From Xenophilus arseniciresistens (GTDB lineage: Bacteria > Pseudomonadota > Gammaproteobacteria > Burkholderiales > Burkholderiaceae_C): 64,000 bases of DNA. The notes below the pieces were generated by a model, which was given only the letters and a program-made list of their open reading frames with translations, was not told where the DNA came from and ran no database searches. Below are positions 18,436-27,617 of this stretch, in pieces. The position numbers and the translations under genes are program-made. The stretch is from positions 186,001 to 250,000 of the forward strand of contig NZ_JAQIPB010000002.1 in assembly GCF_028023875.1 (NCBI RefSeq), in the 5' to 3' direction. Position 1 is the stretch's first letter; every line of letters begins with the position of its first letter.

Positions 18436-20874
18436 ATGCTGAACCTTGCCGAATACCGCCAGCGGCCCGCGCTGCTGGCCGACTGGCTACCCTGGGCCGG
18501 GCTGATCGCGCCCGGAGTCGTGCTGAACAAGGATGGCTCCTTCCAGCGCACTGCGCGCTTTCGGGGGCCAGACCTCGACAGCGCGACACAGGGCGAACTG
18601 ATTTCCACGTCGGCGAGGCTGAACAACGCGCTGCGCCGGCTCGGTTCGGGCTGGGCGCTGTTCATCGAGGCCGAACGGCGAGCTGCTGCCGGCTACCCAC
18701 ACTCGGACTTCCCGGAGCCCTTGTCCTGGCTGGTCGATGAAGAACGCCGCGCCGCATTTGAGGACTCGGGCAACCACTTCGAGAGCGGCTACCACCTGAC
18801 ATTGGTGTACCTGCCGCCGGAGGAAGCCCGCGCTCGTGCGGCCGGAATGCTGTACGAGAACCGTCCGACCGAGGGAGTGGACTGGCGTGAGCGCCTGACC
18901 GCCTTCGTCGCGGAGACGGATCGGATTTTCGACCTGCTCGATGGCGTGATGCCGGAGATTGCGTGGCTCGATGACAGCCAGACGCTGACCTACCTGCACT
19001 CGACCATTTCCCCACGGCGATACCGCGTGGGCGTGCCGGAAGTGCCATTCCACCTCGACGCGCTGCTGGCCGACGCGCCGCTGATCGGTGGTCTGGCGCC
19101 GATGCTGGGCGACCAGCACCTGCGCGTGGCGACGGTGCGGGGCTTCCCCACCTCGACCTGGCCGGGGATTCTGGACGACCTCAACCGCCTCAGCTTTGGC
19201 TATCGCTGGTCAACCCGGTTCCTTTGCATGGACAAAGCCGATGCGGAAAGAGAGCTTTCTCGCCTGCGCCGCCAATGGTTCGCCAAGCGCAAGAACGTCA
19301 TCGCGCTATTGCGCGAAACCATCTTCCAGCAGGAATCCCCGCTGGTCGATACCGACGCTAGCAACAAATCGGCCGATGCCGATGCGGCCTTGCAGGAGCT
19401 GGGCAGCGACCAGGTGGCCTTTGGCTACCTGACGGCAACCGTCATCGTCATGGACGCGGATGCCGCCGTGGCCGACGAGAAGCTGCGCATGGTGGAGCGT
19501 GTCATCCAGGGGCGCGGCTTCGTCACCATTCCCGAAACGCTTAATGCGGTGGATGCGTGGTTGTCATCGATTCCGGGTCATGCCTACGCCAATGTCCGCC
19601 AGCCCATCGTCTCGACGCTGAACCTGGCGCATCTGGTGCCGGTGTCCGCCGTATGGGCCGGGCCGGAGAAGAACGCGCATCTCGACGGCCCGCCGCTGAT
19701 CGTGACCCGCACCGAGGGCGCGACGCCGTTCCGGCTGGTCACGCACATCGGCGATGTGGGCCACACGCTGGTGGCCGGCCCCACGGGCATGGGCAAATCG
19801 GTGCTGCTCGCCACCTTGGCGATGCAGTTCCGTCGTTATCGCGGATCGCGCGTCTTCGCCTTCGACATGGGGCGCTCGATGCGCGCCACCATCCTGGGCC
19901 TGGGCGGTGAGCACTACGACCTCGGGCTGGATGGCGAGATCGCCTTCCAGCCCTTGGCTCGCATCGACCGTGAGGGCTACCGCGCCTGGGCGGCCGAATG
20001 GATCGAAGGGCGCTTGCGGCATGAAGGCGTGGCGGTCAGCCCGGAGGAGAAGGCGGCGATCTGGTCGGCGCTGGGAAGCCTTGCGGGCGCCCCTGTGGAA
20101 CAGCGCACGATGACGGGGATTTCCGTCCTCCTGCAATCGAACGCACTGCGGCAGGCCCTTGCGCCCTATGTGCTCGGTGGCGCGCACGGCAAGCTGCTGG
20201 ACGCCGACCATGACCGACTGGGCATGGCCGGCGTGCAGTGCTTCGAGATGGAGGAACTGATGCACAGCAAGGCCGCCGTCATGGCCGTGCTGCATTACCT
20301 CTTTGCCCGATTCGACGAGCGCTTCGATGGCGCACCGACGCTGCTGATCCTCGATGAAGCGTGGCTGTTTCTCGATGACCCGGTGTTCGCGGCCCGCATC
20401 CGGCAATGGCTCAAGACGCTGCGCAAGAAGAACGTCAGCGTCATCTTCGCCACGCAGAGCCTAGCCGACATCAAGGACTCCAGCATCGCGCCGGCCATCA
20501 TCGAGAGCTGCGCCAGCCGCATCTTTCTGCCGAATCCGCAGGCGACCGAGCCGCAGATTCGCACGATCTACGAGGGCTTCGGCCTCAACAGCCGGCAGAT
20601 CGAGATCGTCGCCACCGCGCAGCCCAAGCGCGACTACTACTACCAATCGCGCCTCGGCAACCGCCTGTTCGACCTCGACCTGGGCGCCGCGACCTTGGCC
20701 TTCGCGGGTGCCTCTACGCCGCAAGACCAGCGCGACATCGACGCGGTGCTCGCCGTCGCTGCATCCGCTTCCACCCCGTTCGCGGCCACCTGGCTGCGCC
20801 ATCGCGGCCTGCATTGGGCCGCCGAACTGCTGTCCTCGTTCCCGTTCACCCATCTCCAGGAGAACCCATCATGA
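18436..20874 (+). CDS. trbE: Conjugal transfer ATPase TrbE (VirB4-like)
   Basis: At 812 residues this is the largest component of the transfer system, an ATPase at the base of the mating channel. The Walker A motif AGPTGMGKSVLLATL lies near residue 448 and the Walker B motif LLILDEAWLFLD near residue 636, with the conserved TQSLADIKDS block after it. The N-terminal half is the CagE/TrbE/VirB family domain. The stop overlaps the trbJ start by 4 bases. Confidence 0.97.
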   Translation: MLNLAEYRQRPALLADWLPWAGLIAPGVVLNKDGSFQRTARFRGPDLDSATQGELISTSARLNNALRRLGSGWALFIEAERRAAAGYPHSDFPEPLSWLVDEERRAAFEDSGNHFESGYHLTLVYLPPEEARARAAGMLYENRPTEGVDWRERLTAFVAETDRIFDLLDGVMPEIAWLDDSQTLTYLHSTISPRRYRVGVPEVPFHLDALLADAPLIGGLAPMLGDQHLRVATVRGFPTSTWPGILDDLNRLSFGYRWSTRFLCMDKADAERELSRLRRQWFAKRKNVIALLRETIFQQESPLVDTDASNKSADADAALQELGSDQVAFGYLTATVIVMDADAAVADEKLRMVERVIQGRGFVTIPETLNAVDAWLSSIPGHAYANVRQPIVSTLNLAHLVPVSAVWAGPEKNAHLDGPPLIVTRTEGATPFRLVTHIGDVGHTLVAGPTGMGKSVLLATLAMQFRRYRGSRVFAFDMGRSMRATILGLGGEHYDLGLDGEIAFQPLARIDREGYRAWAAEWIEGRLRHEGVAVSPEEKAAIWSALGSLAGAPVEQRTMTGISVLLQSNALRQALAPYVLGGAHGKLLDADHDRLGMAGVQCFEMEELMHSKAAVMAVLHYLFARFDERFDGAPTLLILDEAWLFLDDPVFAARIRQWLKTLRKKNVSVIFATQSLADIKDSSIAPAIIESCASRIFLPNPQATEPQIRTIYEGFGLNSRQIEIVATAQPKRDYYYQSRLGNRLFDLDLGAATLAFAGASTPQDQRDIDAVLAVAASASTPFAATWLRHRGLHWAAELLSSFPFTHLQENPS

Positions 20875-21599
20875 AAAAGCGTCTTCTCGCCGCCGCCGTC
20901 GCGGCCATGCTTTGCACCGCTACCGCCGTGCAGGCGCAATGGGTCGTGATCGACCCCACGAACCTCGTGCAGAACACGCTGACCGCGATCCGCACGCTGG
21001 AGCAGATCAACAACCAGATCAAGCAGCTCCAGAACGAGGCGCAAATGCTTATCAACCAAGCGCGCAACCTGGCCAGCCTGCCGTCCAGCGTGGTGGGCCA
21101 GTTGCGCGCCAACCTGGCGACCACCCAGCGGCTAATCGCGCAGGCCAGGGGCCTGACCTATGACGTGACGAATCTGGATCGGGAATTCCAGCGCCTGTAC
21201 CCGGAGCAATACGCCGCCACCGTCAGCGGCGACCAGATGTACCGCGACGCGCAAGAGCGCTGGAAGAACACGCTCAATGGCCTGCAGACCACGATGCAGA
21301 TGCAGGCCCAGGCCTCGCAGAACCTGAGCGACGACGAAGGCGTGCTGGCCGACCTCGTGGGCAAGAGCCAATCGGCAGTTGGGGGCTTGCAGGCGATGCA
21401 GGCCATGAACCAGTTGCTGGCCCTGCAAGCCAAGCAGTCCATCCAAACGCAGCGCCTGAGCATCACCCAGGATCGCGCCGCGTCGCTGGAACTGGCGCGG
21501 CAAGCCGCTGCCGTGGAGCGTGGCCGCGAGGTGAACCGGCGCTTCTTGGGTGAAGGCACGCCGTACACGCCGCAGTCCGTCGATTTCTACAGTCGTTGA
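20871..21599 (+). CDS. trbJ: Conjugal transfer protein TrbJ (VirB5-like)
   Basis: This 242-residue protein has a clear signal peptide (MKKRLLAAAVAAMLCTATA, cleavage after VQA) and a helical body rich in Gln/Asn with the motif LEQINNQIKQLQNEAQML. VirB5-like proteins are minor pilus components thought to sit at the pilus tip. The ATG at 20871 overlaps the trbE stop (ATGA). A longer frame reaching into trbE is not the gene. Confidence 0.94.
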   Translation: MKKRLLAAAVAAMLCTATAVQAQWVVIDPTNLVQNTLTAIRTLEQINNQIKQLQNEAQMLINQARNLASLPSSVVGQLRANLATTQRLIAQARGLTYDVTNLDREFQRLYPEQYAATVSGDQMYRDAQERWKNTLNGLQTTMQMQAQASQNLSDDEGVLADLVGKSQSAVGGLQAMQAMNQLLALQAKQSIQTQRLSITQDRAASLELARQAAAVERGREVNRRFLGEGTPYTPQSVDFYSR

Positions 21600-21611
21600 C
21601 GGGGCTTGGCC

Positions 21612-22955
21612 ATGAACGACGTATCGGTCATCGACCGTTTCCTCGACGTTTTCTCACGCTACATCGACTCGGGCTTCGGCCTGCTGCACGGCGAGGTGGC
21701 ATTCCTCACGGCCACGCTGATCGTCATTGACATGACGCTCGCCGGGCTGTTCTGGGCGATGGGCCATGCCACCGGCCAGGGCGAGGACGTGATTGCCAAG
21801 CTGATCCGCAAGGTGCTGTACGTCGGTGCCTTCGCCTACATCATCGGCAACTTCAACATGCTGGCCGGTGTCCTGTTCCGCTCCTTCGCGGGTCTTGGCC
21901 TGAGAGCCAGCGGCTCGACCTTGAGCATGGGCAACTTCTTGCAACCAGGTCGATTGGCCAAGGCCGGCATCGACACAGCGGCGCCGATCCTCGACCAGAT
22001 CAGGGAGATGGCGGGCTTCCCCGAGGTGTTCATCCACATCGCGCCCATCGTCGTGCTGTTCCTCGCGTGGCTGGTGGTTATCGTTAGCTTCTTCGTGCTG
22101 GCGGTGCAGCTCTTCGTCACCCTGATCGAGTTCAAACTGACCACGCTGGCGGGCTTCGTGCTGGTGCCGTTTGCCCTCTGGAACAAGACAGCGTTTATGG
22201 CCGAGAAGGTGCTGGGCAACGTGGTGTCCTCGGGCATCAAGGTGCTGGTGCTCGCCGTCATCGTGGGTATCGGCTCGGGGCTATTCGCCGAATTCAGGAT
22301 ACCGCCCGGTTCCGAGCCGTCCATCGACCAGGCGCTGGTCATCATGCTGGCCTCGTTGTCCCTGCTGGCCCTGGGCATCTTTGGGCCGGGCATTGCGACA
22401 GGCTTGGTGTCCGGTGGGCCACAGCTCGGCGCGGGCGCGATGGCCGGTGCTGCCATCGGCGCAGCCGGAACCGCCGTGGCGGTCGGTGCCGCGGCTACCG
22501 GCGTCGGAAGCGCAGTGGCGGCCGGGGCACGCATGGCACCCGCCGCCGCCCGCTCGATGGCATCGACCGCCAGCAGCGCCAAGTCGGCGTACCAGGCGGG
22601 CTCCACTTCGGCCGGTGGCGGCCTGAAGGGTGCCGCCGCCGGCGTGGGCAATGTTGCCAAGACCGGCGCGCAGGCGGCCGGGCAGAAAGTCGCCGATGGG
22701 GCGCGGTCGATGAAGGAGCGCATGGCGGCGGCCTTTCGGCCCGATGACGCCGGATCGGCGTCGGGGGGCGGCGCCGCACAGGCCGCAAGCGAGGCTCCCG
22801 CCACAGCCCCATCCACCGAGCAACCCGCCTGGGCCAAGCGCCTGCACCGCAGGCAGCAACTCACCCATGCCGCGACGACCGCCGCCCACACGCTGCGCGG
22901 CGGCGACGGCGGCAGCTCCAGCCAGGGGCCAAGCCTGCGTGATTCCGATTCCTGA
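21612..22955 (+). CDS. trbL: Conjugal transfer protein TrbL (VirB6-like)
   Basis: This 447-residue polytopic inner-membrane protein has about six hydrophobic segments in its first 270 residues. A Gly/Ala/Ser-rich low-complexity tail follows from about residue 275. TrbL/VirB6 forms part of the channel through the inner membrane. The ATG at 21612 is preferred to an in-frame TTG 6 bases upstream. The tail is typical of the family and should be cytoplasmic or periplasmic rather than membrane-spanning. Confidence 0.94.
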   Translation: MNDVSVIDRFLDVFSRYIDSGFGLLHGEVAFLTATLIVIDMTLAGLFWAMGHATGQGEDVIAKLIRKVLYVGAFAYIIGNFNMLAGVLFRSFAGLGLRASGSTLSMGNFLQPGRLAKAGIDTAAPILDQIREMAGFPEVFIHIAPIVVLFLAWLVVIVSFFVLAVQLFVTLIEFKLTTLAGFVLVPFALWNKTAFMAEKVLGNVVSSGIKVLVLAVIVGIGSGLFAEFRIPPGSEPSIDQALVIMLASLSLLALGIFGPGIATGLVSGGPQLGAGAMAGAAIGAAGTAVAVGAAATGVGSAVAAGARMAPAAARSMASTASSAKSAYQAGSTSAGGGLKGAAAGVGNVAKTGAQAAGQKVADGARSMKERMAAAFRPDDAGSASGGGAAQAASEAPATAPSTEQPAWAKRLHRRQQLTHAATTAAHTLRGGDGGSSSQGPSLRDSDS

Positions 22956-22973
22956 TCTTGAAGGAGAACTTCC

Positions 22974-23678
22974 ATGCGATTCAAAAGACCGCAGGTGCGC
23001 TATGCCAACACACCGCAGCCTGCCACCCCGTACCAATCCGCTGCCCAGGCCTGGGACGAGCGCATCGGCTCGGCCCGCGCACAGGCGAAGAACTGGCGGC
23101 TCATGGCCTTCGGCTGCCTCACTTTGGCCGTACTGATGGCCGGTGGCCTGGTCTGGCGTTCCGCGCAGTCCATCGTCACCCCCTACGTCATCGAGGTGGA
23201 CAACTCGGGTCAGGTGCGCGCTGTCGGCGAAGCGGCCACGCCGTACCGGCCCAGCGATGCGCAGATTGCTTACCACCTCGGCCGCTTCATCGGTCTGGTG
23301 CGCTCGCTGTCCATCGACCCCATCGTGGTGCGGCAGAACTGGCTCGATGCCTATGACTACACGACCGACAAGGGCGCCGTGGTGCTCAACGAGTACGCCC
23401 GCGTGAACGATCCGTTCGCGCGCATTGGCAAGGAGTCGGTGACGGTGCAGGTCAGCAGCGTGACTCGCGCGAGCGATACGTCGTTCAACGTGCGCTGGAC
23501 GGAGACCCGTTTCGTCAACGGTGCGCTGGACCGCACCGAACGCTGGAACGCTGTCGTGTCCATCGTGCAGCAGACGCCGCGCACCGAGCAGCGTGTGCGC
23601 AAGAACCCCCTGGGCATCTACGTCAACGGGCTGTCGTGGAGCCGCGAACTGGAAGCGAACGAAGGAGCAAAACCATGA
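22974..23678 (+). CDS. trbF: Conjugal transfer protein TrbF (VirB8-like)
   Basis: This 234-residue protein has one N-terminal transmembrane segment (about residues 42-60) and a periplasmic domain containing VTPYVIEVDNSGQV and VRWTETRF, the VirB8/TrbF fold. VirB8 proteins bridge inner-membrane and core components of the mating channel. AAGGAGAA lies 7 bases before the ATG. The stop overlaps trbG by 4 bases. Confidence 0.95.
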   Translation: MRFKRPQVRYANTPQPATPYQSAAQAWDERIGSARAQAKNWRLMAFGCLTLAVLMAGGLVWRSAQSIVTPYVIEVDNSGQVRAVGEAATPYRPSDAQIAYHLGRFIGLVRSLSIDPIVVRQNWLDAYDYTTDKGAVVLNEYARVNDPFARIGKESVTVQVSSVTRASDTSFNVRWTETRFVNGALDRTERWNAVVSIVQQTPRTEQRVRKNPLGIYVNGLSWSRELEANEGAKP

Positions 23679-24667
23679 ATGATCTTTTCCGTAAATCCGT
23701 CTTGCCGATCATGCTGCTTGCCCTCGCGGGCTGCGCCACGCAGGGCAAGCCGCCGCCGTCCATTTCGCTCGACGAGCCGGTGCAGGCGCAGCCGCTACCG
23801 GAGCCGCCTGCGCCGGTGGAGGTGGTGGCCATGCCGCAAGTGCTGCCGATGCCGGCTCAGATGAAGCCTGTGCCGGATGCCAAGCCCGCAGCAGAACCTG
23901 CCGATGAAACCGTGCGTGTGTCCCGCGCCAACGCCGAGGCGCGTATCGCGCCCACGCGCGAGGGGTACGTCAACGCGATTCAGGTGTGGCCTTTCACCGA
24001 TGGCGCGCTGTATCAGGTCTATGCGGCCGTGGGTCGCGTGACGGTGATCGCGCTCCAGCCCGGTGAGGAACTGGTAACGGTGGCCGCCGGCGATACCGTG
24101 CGCTGGATCGTGGGCGATACATCGAGCGGCAGCGGCGATGCGCTGCGCGTCAATGTGATGGTCAAGCCGATCCGCTCGGGCCTCAAGACCAATCTGGTCA
24201 TCACGACCAGCCGGCGCACGTACCTGATTGAACTGACTTCGACTGAGAAGACGTGGATGGCGTCGGTGTCCTGGGAGTATCCGAAGGACAAGATGCTGGC
24301 CTTGCAGCGCCAGGCGCAGGCGGCCAGCGCCGCCGCGCCGGTCGATAGCGGGCTATCGCTGGAGAAGATCCGCTTCCGCTACGCGGTCAGCGGCAGCAAT
24401 CCGCCGTGGAAGCCGCTGCGCGCCTTCGATGACGGCGAGAAGGTCTACATCCAGTTCCCGCCGGGCATCGCGCAGGGCGAGCTGCCGCCGCTGTTCGTGA
24501 TCGGCGCGCAGGGCGATGGGCAACTGGTGAACTACCGATTCCGTGCGCCGTACTACATCGTGGATCGCCTGTTCGGTGCGGCCGAACTGCGCCTGGGCGG
24601 AGACAAGGGCGATGTGGTGCGGATCGAGCGCACCGATGGCGTTTCCGGTGGCACGCGGAGGAACTGA
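23675..24667 (+). CDS. trbG: Conjugal transfer protein TrbG (VirB9-like), lipoprotein signal
   Basis: This 330-residue outer-membrane core component has a signal peptide with lipobox LALAGC, a Pro-rich spacer (about residues 25-75) and a VirB9 beta-domain. Typical blocks are DGALYQVYAAVGRVTVIALQ, GDTSSGSG and TNLVITTSRRTYLIEL. With TrbI and a lipoprotein it forms the trans-envelope core. The ATG at 23675 overlaps the trbF stop. The spacer makes it longer than VirB9 itself, as is usual for TrbG. Confidence 0.95.
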   Translation: MNDLFRKSVLPIMLLALAGCATQGKPPPSISLDEPVQAQPLPEPPAPVEVVAMPQVLPMPAQMKPVPDAKPAAEPADETVRVSRANAEARIAPTREGYVNAIQVWPFTDGALYQVYAAVGRVTVIALQPGEELVTVAAGDTVRWIVGDTSSGSGDALRVNVMVKPIRSGLKTNLVITTSRRTYLIELTSTEKTWMASVSWEYPKDKMLALQRQAQAASAAAPVDSGLSLEKIRFRYAVSGSNPPWKPLRAFDDGEKVYIQFPPGIAQGELPPLFVIGAQGDGQLVNYRFRAPYYIVDRLFGAAELRLGGDKGDVVRIERTDGVSGGTRRN

Positions 24668-24669
24668 CC

Positions 24670-25932
24670 ATGAGCCAGGACGACACTCGCGATCTTGGCA
24701 CGCCACAGGCGGGCAAGGTCGCGCCCGAGGCGGTGGCGCTGCGCGCCCAGCCGCGCGCGGTCACACGTCTGAATCGGCGCACCTTGGCCATGCTCACGGG
24801 CGGCCTGTCGGTCGCCGTGCTAGGGGCCACGATCTGGTCATTGCAGCCACATCGGCGCGGCGCAGGCGAGCAGACCGAGCTTTACAACGTGGATCGAGTC
24901 TCGAAGTCCGAGGGGCTGGATGGCCTGCCTTCGGATTACTCCAAGCTGCCGAAGGTGCTGGAGCTGGGGCCGCCGCTGCCGGGCGATCTCGGCCCTGCCA
25001 TCGTGAAGGCGCAGCAGCCGGTGACACCCACGTATGCGCCACCGGGCCACGACCCGGAGGACGCTCGGCGCAAGGAAGCCGAAGCGGCAGCGGCTTCCTC
25101 GGTGTTCTTCCGTTCTGGTACGCCCGGCAAGACCGCAGCGCCAGCGAATGCGCAAGCGGCTGGCCCGGCATCGACCTTGGCGGGCTTCGACCCGCTGGCC
25201 GCTGGGCCGGCCTCGACGGCTGCCCAGCCTGCCGACCCGACCGCCGTGCAGAACCGGCAAGACCAGAAAGAGGCTTTCCTGAAAGGCGGTTCTACGGAAA
25301 CCCGCAATTCCGGCAATCTGCAAATGCCGGCCTCGCCGTACCAGGTGATGGCCGGGACGGTGATCGCCGGGGCGCTGGTGACAGGCATCAAGTCTGACCT
25401 GCCGGGCGACGTGATTGGCACGGTGACGGAGTCGGTCTACGACTCGGCCACCGGCAAGTTTCTGTTGATCCCTCAGGGCTCGCGCCTCATGGGCAAGTAC
25501 AACAGCCAGGTGAGCTATGGGCAGAGCCGCGTGCAGTTGGTGTGGAACCGCATCATCTTGCCGGACACGTCTTCGCTGAAGCTCGACAACCTCGCGGGCA
25601 CCGACCCGGCCGGCTACTCCGGCCTGGAGGATGGCGTCGATTGGCACTGGGATCGCGTCTTTGCCGGTGCGGCGCTGACGACACTGCTGGGCGTGGGCGC
25701 GGAGCTGGCCGCGCCGGAGAACCGGCAGAACGGCAACCGCATCGTGATTGCCGGGCGCGACAGCGCGCAGGACAGCATCAATCAGGTCGGCCAGGAGATG
25801 ACCCGGCGCAACATGAACATTCAGCCGACCTTGACGGGGCGGCCGGGCCTGCCGGTGCGGATCATCGTCAACCGTGACCTGATGCTGCGACCGTACCAGC
25901 CGCTTTTCGTCCAGAGAGGAGCGGCGAAATGA
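24670..25932 (+). CDS. trbI: Conjugal transfer protein TrbI (VirB10-like)
   Basis: This 420-residue protein has a cytoplasmic N-terminus, a transmembrane helix (about residues 38-56), a Pro/Ala-rich periplasmic spacer and a C-terminal VirB10 domain. The C-terminal domain shows GTVIAGALVTGI, LIPQGSRLMGKY and RIIVNRDLML. VirB10 proteins span both membranes and gate the channel. It starts 2 bases after trbG and overlaps the following small gene by 4 bases. Confidence 0.96.
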   Translation: MSQDDTRDLGTPQAGKVAPEAVALRAQPRAVTRLNRRTLAMLTGGLSVAVLGATIWSLQPHRRGAGEQTELYNVDRVSKSEGLDGLPSDYSKLPKVLELGPPLPGDLGPAIVKAQQPVTPTYAPPGHDPEDARRKEAEAAAASSVFFRSGTPGKTAAPANAQAAGPASTLAGFDPLAAGPASTAAQPADPTAVQNRQDQKEAFLKGGSTETRNSGNLQMPASPYQVMAGTVIAGALVTGIKSDLPGDVIGTVTESVYDSATGKFLLIPQGSRLMGKYNSQVSYGQSRVQLVWNRIILPDTSSLKLDNLAGTDPAGYSGLEDGVDWHWDRVFAGAALTTLLGVGAELAAPENRQNGNRIVIAGRDSAQDSINQVGQEMTRRNMNIQPTLTGRPGLPVRIIVNRDLMLRPYQPLFVQRGAAK

Positions 25933-26162
25933 ACACCTCCAAGAAATTGCGGCTTGGGCCGCTACCCAAGACCGAGAGCACGAAGCTCACGTTTTTGTGC
26001 CCGGTCAGCCTAAAAGCTGATCTCGACCGCTATGCCGTAGCGCACTCGCAGGCGTATGGCGAGGCAGTCGATGCCACTACGTTGATTCCTCTTATGCTGG
26101 AGGCGTTCATGGCCGGCGACCGGGGATTCAGGAAGGGTGGCGGGAGCAAGGCCATACCCTGA
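25929..26162 (+). CDS. DUF2274-domain protein at the end of the trb operon
   Basis: This 77-residue protein (MNTSKKLRLGPLPKTE...) contains the DUF2274-like pattern KLTFLCPVSLKADLDRYAVAHSQAYGE. Such a gene follows trbI in Tn4371-family elements. The composition suggests a small soluble, possibly ribbon-helix-helix-like protein. The ATG overlaps the trbI stop (ATGA), so it is the last gene of the transfer operon. Its function is unknown. Confidence 0.85.
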   Translation: MNTSKKLRLGPLPKTESTKLTFLCPVSLKADLDRYAVAHSQAYGEAVDATTLIPLMLEAFMAGDRGFRKGGGSKAIP

Positions 26163-26205
26163 AGTAGGGTTGACGATGTGGACGCATCCGCTACCCCTTC
26201 ACGAT

Positions 26206-26239
26206 GAAAGCGCAGTCCACTGACTGCGCTTTCGCTTTT
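26206..26239 (+). terminator. Rho-independent terminator of the trb operon
   Basis: A perfect 12-base stem, GAAAGCGCAGTC (26206-26217) and GACTGCGCTTTC (26222-26233), encloses the loop CACT and is followed by GCTTTT. It lies 44 bases after the last trb-operon gene. Confidence 0.88.
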
Positions 26240-26442
26240 GACGGGGCTTGCGGCAGGGCGAGACTATGATGGTGCGATCTTGCCCGCCGCGGCGCCCCCA
26301 CGCTTACCGCCGCGAAGCGCCTATGCAGCACCTAGCTCGAAAAGCAGCAAGAGCACTCAGCGGCTGAAATCTAGCCTAACCTATTGCCCTGTAAGAGCTT
26401 TTTCCCCACTGCATGTCTGAATGAAGGACTTGACAGCGGACA
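26240..26442. other. Non-coding right terminal segment of the element
   Basis: No gene is supported in this stretch between the operon terminator and the attachment core. An outward TTGACA (26430-26435) is present without a matching -10. The length is compatible with the non-coding right end seen in Tn4371-type elements. Confidence 0.55.
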
Positions 26443-26450
26443 TTTTTCAT
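26443..26450 (+). other. Candidate right attachment site (attR core TTTTTCAT)
   Basis: TTTTTCAT is the core direct repeat known for Tn4371-family integration. It lies about 280 bases beyond the last trb-operon gene and directly before typical chromosomal repeat and gene sequence. The matching attL and the integrase gene would be to the left of the window, so the call cannot be confirmed here. Confidence 0.72.
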
Positions 26451-26527
26451 CGCCGGGCCGCCCCAAGATGAAAAGCGCCCCCTCGGGGGGCAGCGGACCT
26501 CGCGCAGCGGGGGGAGCGTGGGGGCCA
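26451..26527 (-). repeat. Comamonadaceae GC-rich interspersed repeat, copy 1
   Basis: On the minus strand this reads GGCCCCCACGCTCC ... CCCCCCGAGGGGGCGC ... GGGGCGGCCCGGCG, the same order of blocks as 40155-40229 on the plus strand. It fills the space between attR and the radical SAM gene's 3' end. The block CGCCCCCTCGGGGGGC could form a strong hairpin. Confidence 0.8.
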
Positions 26528-26530
26528 TTT

Positions 26531-27613
26531 TCAGAACAGCTCGCCCTGGCCTGAAGCGCTGTCGCGCCGGAAGGCCGTGCTGACCAGCTCGACGCGCTGC
26601 TGGTTAAATCCCAGGCGGTGCGTGGCCTTCTGGAAGCGCTGGCGGATCAGCTCCGCCCAGAGCCCGTCGCCCTTCATGCGCGTGGCGAAGTCGGCGTTGT
26701 AGTCCTGCCCGCCGCGCATGTCCTGCACGCGTGCCATCACGCGCTGCGCCCGCTGCGGGTAGTGCAGCTGCAGCCATTCGCGAAACAGCGGTGCCACTTC
26801 CCAGGGCAGGCGCAGCACGGTGTAGAAGGCCGAACGCGCGCCCGCTTCCCAGGCGGCTTCCAGCACCTGCTCCATGTCTTCGTTGATGAACGGGATCTGC
26901 GGCGCCACGCTCACGCCCACGGGCACGCCCGCCTGCGCCAGGGCCCGGATGGTGCGCAGCCGACGGTGCGGCGCAGCTGCCCGGGGCTCCAGCGTGCGGG
27001 CCAGCTCGCCGTCGAGCGTGGTGATCGTGATGTAGACCGCCGCCAGGCCCTGCGCGGCCATGGGCGCGATCAGGTCCAGGTCGCGTTCGACCAGGCTGGA
27101 CTTGCTGACCAGTGCGAAGGGGTGGCGCGCATCTCGCAGCACTTCGAGCACGGCCCGCGTGAGCCCGAGCTCGCGCTCCACGGGCTGGTAGCAGTCGGTG
27201 GCCGTGCCGATGGCGATTTCGGCCGGCTGGTAGCCACGCCGCGAGATTTCCTTGCGCAGCACTTCGGCGATGTTGCGCTTGGCGATCAGCTTGGTTTCGA
27301 AATCCAGGCCCGGCGAGAGGTTGAGGTAGCTGTGGGTGGGACGCGCGAAGCAGTAGATGCAGCCGTGTTCGCAGCCACGATAAGGGTTGAGCGATCGCTC
27401 GAAGGGAATGTCGGGCGAGTCGTTGCGGCTGAGCGCCGAGCGCGCGTCCTCGAAACGCAGTTCGGTGGCCGGGCGCATTGGCAGTGCGTCCTCTTCAGGC
27501 ACCGACCAGCCGTCATCGAAGGCCTGCCGCTCTTCCTTCTCGAAACGGTGCGCCAGCCGGGAGGCCGCGCCGCGGCCCTTGATGGGCTGAATGGGAATGG
27601 ATCGGTGCTGCAC
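26531..27613 (-). CDS. PA0069-family radical SAM protein (SplB-like)
   Basis: This 360-residue protein has the radical SAM cluster motif CEHGCIYC near residue 82, preceded by NPYRGC and followed by ARPTHSYLNLSPGLDFETK, which places it in the PA0069 family of the photolyase-like SplB group. Such enzymes are annotated as DNA-repair related, but the reaction is unproven. The start is read as GTG at 27613 (MQHRSIPIQPIKGRGA). No Shine-Dalgarno is visible because a perfect LexA-type box ends 4 bases upstream. Its 3' end abuts a GC-rich repeat next to the integrated element. Confidence 0.9.
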   Translation of the reverse strand: MQHRSIPIQPIKGRGAASRLAHRFEKEERQAFDDGWSVPEEDALPMRPATELRFEDARSALSRNDSPDIPFERSLNPYRGCEHGCIYCFARPTHSYLNLSPGLDFETKLIAKRNIAEVLRKEISRRGYQPAEIAIGTATDCYQPVERELGLTRAVLEVLRDARHPFALVSKSSLVERDLDLIAPMAAQGLAAVYITITTLDGELARTLEPRAAAPHRRLRTIRALAQAGVPVGVSVAPQIPFINEDMEQVLEAAWEAGARSAFYTVLRLPWEVAPLFREWLQLHYPQRAQRVMARVQDMRGGQDYNADFATRMKGDGLWAELIRQRFQKATHRLGFNQQRVELVSTAFRRDSASGQGELF

Positions 27614-27617
27614 CCGA

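Noticed and set aside
26430-26450. Outward promoter at the ICE right end
   Set aside because: TTGACA is present but no -10 hexamer lies at the proper distance in the flanking GC-rich repeat.
26451-26527. GC-rich repeat as a possible CRISPR or terminator
   Set aside because: It is a single unit without spacers; its partner copy is 13.6 kb away inside a gene, so it is an interspersed repeat. A hairpin is possible, but no T-run follows on either strand.
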